A stretch of 29,240 bases of DNA from an uncultured Spirochaetales bacterium (GTDB taxonomy: Bacteria > Spirochaetota > Spirochaetia > Sphaerochaetales > Sphaerochaetaceae), in NCBI GenBank assembly GCA_934247875.1, contig CAKQJZ010000018.1, positions 1 through 29,240 of the forward strand, given 5' to 3'. Positions 24,177-29,240 of this stretch are shown here, one piece after another. The stretch's first letter is position 1, and each line of letters starts with the position of its first letter. The notes beneath the pieces were generated by a model. It did no database searches. It worked only from the letters and a program-made list of their open reading frames with translations, and had not been told where the DNA came from. The position numbers and the translations under genes are program-made.

Positions 24177-24204
24177 AAAGAGGAGTTCAGTCTCCTCTTT
24201 TTTT
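24177..24204 (+). terminator. Attenuator-type intrinsic terminator before metN
   Basis: AAAGAGGAG (24177-24185) pairs with CTCCTCTTT (24192-24200) around a six-base loop, followed by an uninterrupted T-run to 24204. It is placed between the Met-rich leader frame and metN, only 11 bases before the metN ATG; the metN ribosome site GAGG (24207-24210) follows at once. Because it precedes rather than follows genes, it is best read as a conditional terminator. Confidence 0.9.
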
Positions 24205-24215
24205 GTGAGGTTTCT

Positions 24216-25274
24216 ATGATAGAAATTAAGGATTATCAAAAGACTTTCCACTTGAAAGGGCTTGATGTTGAAGCACTTAGAGATGTCAATCTCTCTATTA
24301 AGAGTGGCGAAGTCTATGGTGTTATCGGCTACTCAGGCGCTGGCAAGTCTACGCTTGTAAGGTGCATAAACTTTCTAGAAGTGCCTGATAGCGGCTCGCT
24401 AGATATCGACGGCGTGACAGTCGATATCAAAGGCGGAGTGCTTTATAGAGATGGAAAGAAGCTCTCTGAAAAAGAACTGAACAAGCTCAGAAAATCAATT
24501 GGAATGATTTTCCAGCACTTTAATCTTCTCGATAGAAGCACTGTCTTTGATAACATCGCATATCCGCTTCGCTATCAGGGTCTTAAAAAGGAAGAGATAG
24601 AATCTCGCGTAAAAGCAATGCTCGAGCTTGTTTCTCTTGAAGATAAAATCAACGCATATCCATCTCAGCTCTCGGGCGGGCAGAAGCAGCGTGTTGCGAT
24701 TGCGAGAGCGCTTGTCAATGAGCCTAAGATTCTTCTCTCAGACGAAGCAACTAGTGCACTCGACCCTGAAGCAACAGAGTCCATTCTCAACCTCTTAAGC
24801 GAACTCAATAAGAAGCTTGGCCTCACTATCATCATAATCACTCATGAGATGTCTGTTATCAAATCGATATGCAATAGAGTTGCTGTTATGGAGAATGGCA
24901 AAGTCGTTGAAGAGGGCAATGTATATGATGTCTTCTCATCTCCTAAAGCTCCTATAACAAAGAAGTTCGTCTCTTCAACTTCTTCTCTTTCCAAAGTCGA
25001 TAAGCTTATTGCATCTGGAAGCAATGTTGTAAAGACAAAGGGCAATGAGAAACTATACAAATTCACATTCAAGAAGAGTGTAGACGAGCCTGTAATATCT
25101 GAAATATCAAGACGCTTCAATATAGATTGCTCAATAGTGCTTGCTAACGTAGAAGTTATTGCAGATGAAGCACTTGGCGCAATGATCGTCAAAATCAGCG
25201 GAGAAGATAAGAGCATCGATGCAGCTCTTACTTATCTGCTTGCTCATCATATCTTAGTGGAGGTTGTAGCATGA
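24216..25274 (+). CDS. metN: Methionine ABC transporter ATP-binding protein MetN
   Basis: 352-aa ATPase of the methionine importer. Walker A GYSGAGKST (38-46), signature LSGGQKQRVAIARAL, Walker B ILLSDEATSALDP, switch His in IITHEM. Compared with many MetN proteins there is an insertion of about 15 residues after the Walker A region (VDIKGGVLYRDGKKLSEKEL). The C-terminal 80-90 residues (KLYKFTFKKSVDEPVISEISRRF split in two ... ALTYLLAHHILVEVVA) form the NIL domain, which in MetN binds methionine and inhibits transport. Preceded by the leader/terminator attenuator and overlapping metI by ATGA. Confidence 0.96.
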   Translation: MIEIKDYQKTFHLKGLDVEALRDVNLSIKSGEVYGVIGYSGAGKSTLVRCINFLEVPDSGSLDIDGVTVDIKGGVLYRDGKKLSEKELNKLRKSIGMIFQHFNLLDRSTVFDNIAYPLRYQGLKKEEIESRVKAMLELVSLEDKINAYPSQLSGGQKQRVAIARALVNEPKILLSDEATSALDPEATESILNLLSELNKKLGLTIIIITHEMSVIKSICNRVAVMENGKVVEEGNVYDVFSSPKAPITKKFVSSTSSLSKVDKLIASGSNVVKTKGNEKLYKFTFKKSVDEPVISEISRRFNIDCSIVLANVEVIADEALGAMIVKISGEDKSIDAALTYLLAHHILVEVVA

Positions 25275-25975
25275 GTAGCTTTATAGAGAAAATCGCTCCT
25301 AATTTATATGCATACCGCGAAAGGTTTCTTTTAAGCCTTAGCCAGAGTGCGCTGCTTTTCATTATCCCAGGCGTTATAGCATTCATCATAGGTCTTGCAC
25401 TTGGTGTTATTCTGACTGTCACAAGAAAAGATGGAATAAGACCTAATAAATACATCTTCAGAATTGTCGATACCGTTATAAACGTATTCCGCTCAATTCC
25501 TTTTGTAATTCTCTTGATCTTCCTGATTCCTTTTACAAGGTTCTTAGTCGGTACTTCTATTGGCGTCAAAGGTGCAGTGGTCCCACTTGTATTTGGTACT
25601 GTTCCATTTTATACAAGACAAGTCGAGACTGTGCTTGTAAACCTCGATAAAGGCAAAATAGAAGCGTCTCGTGCTATGGGTACTAGCACTATAGGAATCA
25701 TCTTCAGAGTATACCTTCATGAAGCAGTTCCAGAGCTGATAAGAGTCACAACTATCACTGCAATTTCATTAGTTGGCCTTACAACTATGGCAGGCGCAGT
25801 AGGTGCTGGCGGCATTGGCAGCTTCGCTATCAACTACGGTCAGGGACAGCATCATCAAGATATCGTAAATGCTTCTGTTATAGTGCTTTTGATTGTTGTT
25901 TGCTTGCTTCAGAGTCTTGGTGCATTACTTGCAAAGAGGACAACAAACAGAGCACTGTTTGCGAAAAAAAGATAA
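25271..25975 (+). CDS. metI: Methionine ABC transporter permease MetI
   Basis: 234-aa inner-membrane permease. Several hydrophobic helices and the MetI-type coupling-helix region are visible: VINVFRSIPFVILLIFLIP, PLVFGTVPFYTRQVETVL, IEASRAMGTSTIGIIFRVYLHEAVPELI, and TTMAGAVGAGGIGSFAINYG. Starts inside the metN stop (ATGA) and ends 74 bases before a second Met-rich leader frame. Pairs with MetN and the MetQ binding protein encoded downstream. Confidence 0.96.
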   Translation: MSSFIEKIAPNLYAYRERFLLSLSQSALLFIIPGVIAFIIGLALGVILTVTRKDGIRPNKYIFRIVDTVINVFRSIPFVILLIFLIPFTRFLVGTSIGVKGAVVPLVFGTVPFYTRQVETVLVNLDKGKIEASRAMGTSTIGIIFRVYLHEAVPELIRVTTITAISLVGLTTMAGAVGAGGIGSFAINYGQGQHHQDIVNASVIVLLIVVCLLQSLGALLAKRTTNRALFAKKR

Positions 25976-25992
25976 AAAATTCTGAAAAAGTG

Positions 25993-26019
25993 TTGCAATT
26001 CCTACTAGTTTTGTATACA
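25993..26019 (+). promoter_or_regulatory. Candidate promoter of the metQ unit
   Basis: TTGCAA (25993-25998), 15-base spacer, TATACA (26014-26019). The same hexamer and spacing pattern occurs before the GH28 gene. It would let metQ be transcribed separately from metNI, with the second Met-rich leader near the 5' end. The spacer is short, so confidence is moderate. Confidence 0.4.
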
Positions 26020-26037
26020 TTGTGAGCATCTTGTTAT

Positions 26038-26113
26038 TGGAGGATACAAATGGCTACTATTTCTAACAGCTTCATGATGTGCATGTCCTCCATGATGATG
26101 CCCAAAAGGGCAT
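26038..26113 (+). promoter_or_regulatory. Possible RNA hairpins in the second Met leader
   Basis: TGGAGGA (26038-26044), which contains the leader ribosome site, is complementary to TCCTCCA (26086-26092) inside the Met-codon cluster. Separately ATGCCC (26098-26103) and GGGCAT (26108-26113) form a 6-base stem with an AAAA loop covering the last Met codon and running into the stop codon. Ribosome position could switch these structures (inference). Confidence 0.45.
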
Positions 26114-26115
26114 AA
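26050..26115 (+). CDS. Second methionine-rich leader peptide, upstream of metQ
   Basis: Twenty-one codons reading MATISNSFMMCMSSMMMPKR then A and TAA: 7 Met, six of them in residues 9-17. A strong ribosome site GGAGG (26039-26043) lies six bases before the ATG, so it should be translated well. It ends 94 bases before metQ. The core MM-C-M-SS-MMM parallels MM-S-M-SMF-MMM of the first leader, so the two frames look related by descent or by selection for the same job. Function inferred: methionine-tRNA sensing for metQ expression. It is too small and simple in composition to have an enzymatic role. Confidence 0.78.
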   Translation: MATISNSFMMCMSSMMMPKRA

Positions 26116-26159
26116 CATTTCTATTTAATCACAACATATCTTTATCTCGGTTTATACAT

Positions 26160-26182
26160 ATTCCTAGGGGAATTCTTTTCTT
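26160..26182 (+). terminator. Weak terminator-like hairpin before metQ
   Basis: ATTCC (26160-26164) and GGAAT (26169-26173) form a 5-base stem with a 4-base loop followed by TCTTTTCTT. It stands between the second leader and metQ where an attenuator terminator is expected, but the stem is short and the evidence is thin. Confidence 0.35.
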
Positions 26183-26209
26183 AGTTCATCAATACAAAGG
26201 ACAAATAAC

Positions 26210-27130
26210 ATGAAAAAATATATTTTAATTCTTTTAATCGCTATCGTTTCACTCGCATCTGTTTTCGCTGCTGGCTCAAAGGAAGGCACTTCAACTCAGC
26301 CATATAAGATTGGTATTCCAGATGACGCTACTAATGGTGCTAGAGGCATCAAGCTGCTTGAAGCTGCTGGCCTTATTGCAGTTGATCCAGCTGTAGGCTA
26401 CTCACCTGAGCTGAAGGATGTAACATCATATATTTACAACATCGAGATTGTTCCAACTACAGCAAATACACTTACTTCTACACTCGATGACTTCGCAGCT
26501 GCTACAATCAACGGAACATATGCAACATCAGCAGGTCTTATCCCATCTAAAGATGCTGTATTGATTGAGACTCAGGATGAAGGCGGCAACAACCCATATG
26601 TTAATATCATAGTTGCACGCTCAGCAGATAAAGATAATCCAGTATACAAAGCTATTTGCGATGCATACCATACAGAGCTTGTTGCTAAGTACTTAATCGC
26701 TAAATACAACGAAGCTTACTTCCCAGCATTCAAGTATGAAGATAAAGGCGAGTATTCACTTGATACTGTTGTTTCTTTTGTTGATAACTACAAGACAGAT
26801 AAGAGCGGCAAGACAGAAGTCAAAATCGGTGTATGCGGAAGCAAGAATGAGTACTTCAATGCTGTTCAGTATGTACTTGATCAGGCAGGCGCTAATATCT
26901 ACATCAAGCTTGTAGAGTTCGATGCATATAATCTTCCTAATGAAGCTCTCAACAGCGGAGACATTGATCTTAATGCTTTCCAGCATAAAGCTTACCTTAA
27001 TAAGGAGATTGCATCACAGGGTTACAAGATCGAGCCTATTGCTGATACTCTTATTGCTCCACTTTCTCTATATACAAAGAAAGCATCAACACTCGACGAG
27101 CTCAAGGCTCTTATTGGAAAGAAAAACTAA
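26210..27130 (+). CDS. metQ: Circularly permuted methionine-binding protein MetQ
   Basis: 306-aa periplasmic receptor of the Met importer. Signal peptide MKKYILILLIAIVSLASVFA, then AGSKEG; no lipobox Cys, so probably soluble rather than lipid-anchored. The two halves of the NlpA/MetQ fold occur in swapped order. Residues 32-165 match the part that is normally C-terminal: KIGIPDDATNGARGIKLLEAAGLI over 33-56, TINGTYATSAGL (99-110), NNPYVNIIVAR (127-137). Residues 203-303 match the normal N-terminal part: VKIGVCGS, LVEFDAYNLPNEAL (234-247), GDIDLNAFQHKAYL (250-263), STLDELKALIG. A linker of about 30 residues (173-202) joins the former ends. AAAGGA eight bases before the ATG. Coupled to the M20 gene by TAATG. 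Confidence 0.92.
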   Translation: MKKYILILLIAIVSLASVFAAGSKEGTSTQPYKIGIPDDATNGARGIKLLEAAGLIAVDPAVGYSPELKDVTSYIYNIEIVPTTANTLTSTLDDFAAATINGTYATSAGLIPSKDAVLIETQDEGGNNPYVNIIVARSADKDNPVYKAICDAYHTELVAKYLIAKYNEAYFPAFKYEDKGEYSLDTVVSFVDNYKTDKSGKTEVKIGVCGSKNEYFNAVQYVLDQAGANIYIKLVEFDAYNLPNEALNSGDIDLNAFQHKAYLNKEIASQGYKIEPIADTLIAPLSLYTKKASTLDELKALIGKKN

Positions 27131-28323
27131 TGTACGAAGATAAGATAAAATCTTATATAGAGAGCGATAGGGATAACCTTATCGCTCTTCGCCGTTACTT
27201 TCATTCTCATCCGGAAGTAAGCAAAGAAGAATACAATACAGCCTCATATATCGAGAACTATCTCCATAAACTTGGCTTAGAGTCTAAAAGAGTAGGTGAG
27301 ACAGGAGTCTATTCTGAGATCAAAGGCAATGGAGAAGGAAAGACTATTGTTCTACGTGCAGATATCGATGCACTTGCTGTCGAAGAGAAGCATGATAAGA
27401 AATGCGACTATATAAGCCAGAACAAGGGCGTATCACACGCATGTGGCCACGATGCTCATACAGCGTCTTTGCTAGAAGCTGCTAAGTACTTAAGTGAGCA
27501 TAAATCAGATTTCAAAGGCACAGTAAGACTATGCTTTCAGCAAGCTGAAGAGCTTGGCTATGGTGCAAGAATCTTCATCGATAACGGCTACTTAGATGGT
27601 GCTGATAGAACTTTCGGAGTTCATATGGAAAGCAAGCGCCATGTAGGAAGAGTATCTTTGACACCAGGTCCTAATAATGCATCAGTAGATTGGTTCAGAA
27701 TAACTGTAAAAGGCAAAGCTGCTCATGTATCTACTCCTGAACAAGGGATAGATGCGTTATATATTGCATCTTCAATAGTTGTATCACTTCAATCAATTGT
27801 CACAAGAAAGAATAATCCTACAGATGCTGTCTTAATTGGCGTCGGAAAGCTAAACGCAGGGACACAGTATAATATAGTTGCAGAGAGTGCGACTCTTGAA
27901 GGAACACTAAGATGCATGCTTCCTGAAATAAGAAAGAAGACTATCAGTGATATTGAGAAAGTATCATCTTCAATAGCTGATATATATGGCGCAGAAGTAT
28001 CATTTGAATGGAAAGATTTCACAAGCCCACTAATCAATGATAAAGAAAGTGCAAAAGAAGCTGCTAAAGTAGCTTCACGCTTATTTGGAAATGATAAAGT
28101 TGATGTTGATAGGCCATACTCTTTAGGAGGTGATGATTTTGCAGAGTTCATCATCCATACACCTGGAGTATATGCATACGTAGGCTCTTCAAATGATACA
28201 GATCCTGATACTTCAGCACCTCATCACAACAACAGCTTCGATATCGACGAAAACGCACTGCTAGTCGCATCAGAGCTATACACTGCATACGCAATCAACT
28301 ATTTAAATAACACAATTGACTAA
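27130..28323 (+). CDS. M20D-family amidohydrolase (N-acyl-amino-acid deacylase type)
   Basis: 397-aa cytoplasmic metallohydrolase related to hippurate hydrolase and N-acetyl/N-acyl amino acid hydrolases. Seen: LRRYFHSHPEVSKEEY, LRADIDAL, Cys105 and His107 in SHACGHDAH, Glu140/Glu141 in QQAEELGYG, His165 in GVHME, a dimerisation (lid) domain from about residue 180, and the late His pair in APHHNNSFD. This Cys-His-Glu-His set is typical for M20D. Its ATG shares one base with the metQ stop, so the two are translated together; it may free methionine from an N-acyl or peptide form (inference). Family secure; substrate unknown. Confidence 0.92.
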   Translation: MYEDKIKSYIESDRDNLIALRRYFHSHPEVSKEEYNTASYIENYLHKLGLESKRVGETGVYSEIKGNGEGKTIVLRADIDALAVEEKHDKKCDYISQNKGVSHACGHDAHTASLLEAAKYLSEHKSDFKGTVRLCFQQAEELGYGARIFIDNGYLDGADRTFGVHMESKRHVGRVSLTPGPNNASVDWFRITVKGKAAHVSTPEQGIDALYIASSIVVSLQSIVTRKNNPTDAVLIGVGKLNAGTQYNIVAESATLEGTLRCMLPEIRKKTISDIEKVSSSIADIYGAEVSFEWKDFTSPLINDKESAKEAAKVASRLFGNDKVDVDRPYSLGGDDFAEFIIHTPGVYAYVGSSNDTDPDTSAPHHNNSFDIDENALLVASELYTAYAINYLNNTID

Positions 28324-28330
28324 AGAAAGA

Positions 28331-28372
28331 ATAAGGCTGTAAAGCAATCTTAATGATTCCCTACAGCCTTAT
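28331..28372. terminator. Long-stem terminator between convergent genes
   Basis: ATAAGGCTGTA (28331-28341) and TACAGCCTTAT (28362-28372) form a perfect 11-base stem with a 20-base loop. On the minus strand it is followed by TCTTTCTTTA, so it best serves the lipoprotein gene, while also closing the metQ-M20 unit. Confidence 0.75.
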
Positions 28373-28391
28373 CTCTATTAAGCAAGACTAG

Positions 28392-28841
28392 TTACTTCTT
28401 TACAAAAACAGTCTTATTAGTATCATCTTTTTCAAAAATAGTCAGTTTGTCATTTTCTATTGAATATGTTCTCTCATCGAATGACTTTTGTGTTTCAATG
28501 TCATAAATGCGCATTTTATCGCCAATGATAGTTACATAATAAGTGGTCTTTTCTGGATTTATACCTGTCTCTGTTGCCCATTTATCCTCTGAATCAGTAT
28601 GTTTTTTAATATACTGAGTGGTCTCTGCGACAAGATCTCCTTCCTTTGTAAATGTGAGCTTAGCCTTTATACCATGGTCATCAGCTCCTACAGTTTCTTT
28701 TAAGGACACTTCTTCACTTTCCCATGTACCAACAAGGTTTGTGTCTTTAAGTCCTGTGTGAATTCCTGCCATATCGCATGATACTGCAAGAAGTGCTATA
28801 AGCGCGATAATCAAAACTAATAGTTTTTTGTGTCTCTCCAT
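28392..28841 (-). CDS. Small lipoprotein, lipocalin-like hypothetical
   Basis: 149 aa. MERHKK followed by a hydrophobic stretch and the lipobox LLAVSC (Cys22) mark an exported lipoprotein. The mature part begins with NLVGTWESEEVSL and has alternating strands (KLTFTKEGDLVAET, TYYVTIIGDKMRIYD, YSIENDKLTIFEKDD), as in small lipocalin-like/DUF beta-barrel lipoproteins that often start with a GTWE motif. A strong AGGAGGAG site precedes the ATG. Function unknown. Monocistronic between a terminator and a gene-poor stretch. Confidence 0.85.
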   Translation of the reverse strand: MERHKKLLVLIIALIALLAVSCDMAGIHTGLKDTNLVGTWESEEVSLKETVGADDHGIKAKLTFTKEGDLVAETTQYIKKHTDSEDKWATETGINPEKTTYYVTIIGDKMRIYDIETQKSFDERTYSIENDKLTIFEKDDTNKTVFVKK

Positions 28842-29076
28842 TTTTAACTCCTCCTAATTGGATAATATGAAAAGCAGATAAAAGGAAGGTGATGTGAGAC
28901 TTTAGAGGTTTGGGTGTGTTTATAGAGATGCTTCTAACAAAGGAAATCTTGATTGTAATTGCAGCAAATGCACGTTTCTGTAGTTATGAATTTGAAATGA
29001 GAAAGAAAAGATTTCCCCTGTCTAGTAGATTCAAATACTTCATGCTTAGACTCAGTGAAAAACAGTTTGAAGATAT

Positions 29077-29240
29077 CTAGAGAATCTCTTCTTTCCACTC
29101 ATTGATGTTCTTCTCTTTTGATGAGAAGTTCATTCCAATGAGATGCACTTTCTTCCCTTCTCTAAGGTAAGGTTCATAGTACTTTGTCTCATGTATCTGA
29201 GATAGTGCCTCATCTGCAGTTTTATTATATTTGAACTCAA
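29077..29240 (-). CDS. C-terminus of an AAA-ATPase-like/PD-(D/E)XK nuclease-superfamily protein (partial)
   Basis: Only the last 53 codons are in the window, cut off at its right edge. They begin EFKYNKTADEALSQI and continue ETKYYEPYLREGKKVHLIGMNF, ending WKEEIL and TAG. This is the recognisable tail of the DUF1703/PDDEXK_9 domain attached to AAA-like ATPases that are frequent in gut anaerobes and Treponema-like genomes; EFK holds the E-x-K of the nuclease fold. The rest of the gene lies outside. The 235 bases between it and the lipoprotein gene show no reading frame or structure that I can support. Confidence 0.8.
   Translation of the reverse strand, partial: EFKYNKTADEALSQIHETKYYEPYLREGKKVHLIGMNFSSKEKNINEWKEEIL

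Noticed and set aside
24035..24215. SAM riboswitch or T-box upstream of metN
   Set aside because: The leader is too short and has none of the recognisable S-box or T-box conserved segments (no AGGTGGACT-like T-box sequence). The Met-rich frame plus terminator explains it better.
24083..26115. Met-rich small frames as copper-binding peptides
   Set aside because: Met-rich motifs can bind Cu(I), but both frames sit directly before methionine transporter genes, lack signal sequences, and end in attenuator-like structures.
1..29240. CRISPR arrays, insertion sequences or prophage genes
   Set aside because: No regularly spaced repeats, transposase motifs or phage structural genes were seen.

Overview
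The window is about 29 kb of moderately AT-rich bacterial DNA with dense, mostly operonic genes. The best guess for the host is a spirochaete of the Sphaerochaeta/Treponema type, probably an anaerobe living on plant material or in a gut. The clue is the pair of periplasmic binding proteins whose signal peptides run into ...FANGAQE and ...FAAGSKEG, a style common in that phylum. The TAXI-type TRAP transporter, the oxygen-sensitive Fe-S/molybdenum enzymes and a cytoplasmic GH28 fit an anaerobe. This assignment is inference.

Layout. (1) 183-3605: a Sau3AI-like type II restriction-modification locus, with a C5-cytosine methyltransferase (-) divergent from a MutH/Sau3AI-family endonuclease (+), followed convergently by an HNH endonuclease (-). 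The methyltransferase -35 box lies inside a perfect palindrome containing two GATC sites, the likely target of the system. (2) 3738-4187: an OsmC-like protein, then a terminator. (3) 4394-14389: one + strand operon of ten tightly spaced genes. It encodes an amidohydrolase/decarboxylase-type enzyme, a TAXI TRAP binding protein and fused permease, a molybdopterin oxidoreductase, its four-cluster ferredoxin subunit, an AraC regulator, an Old-Yellow-Enzyme-type Fe-S flavoenzyme, an SDR and MobA. It looks like uptake and reductive conversion of an unknown small (probably carboxylated, possibly cyclic) compound, with its own cofactor-maturation gene. (4) 14369-19813: housekeeping and accessory genes: an ATPase-nuclease protein, tRNA-Ser(UGA), a membrane M28 peptidase, YigZ, an aldo/keto reductase and a membrane-anchored Nudix protein. 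(5) 19893-21684: deoC plus an unusually long thymidine-kinase-like gene. (6) 21720-24034: a divergent pair, a sugar isomerase/epimerase-like TIM barrel and a GH28 pectin-type hydrolase. (7) 24039-28323: a methionine uptake locus, metN-metI then metQ-M20 amidohydrolase. (8) 28392-29240: a small lipoprotein and the C-terminus of a PD-(D/E)XK/AAA-like protein.

The most striking region is the methionine locus. Both of its transcription units (metNI and metQ-M20) are preceded by very short, methionine-saturated reading frames (9 Met in 20 codons, 7 Met in 21 codons). They have ribosome binding sites, and the first is followed by a strong intrinsic terminator placed just before metN. This is the layout of ribosome-mediated transcription attenuation, here apparently sensing charged methionyl-tRNA. 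In addition, the MetQ protein is circularly permuted: the half that is normally C-terminal follows the signal peptide directly, and the half that is normally N-terminal comes last, joined by a new linker of about 30 residues. Both observations come from reading the sequence. The regulatory mechanism and function are inference.
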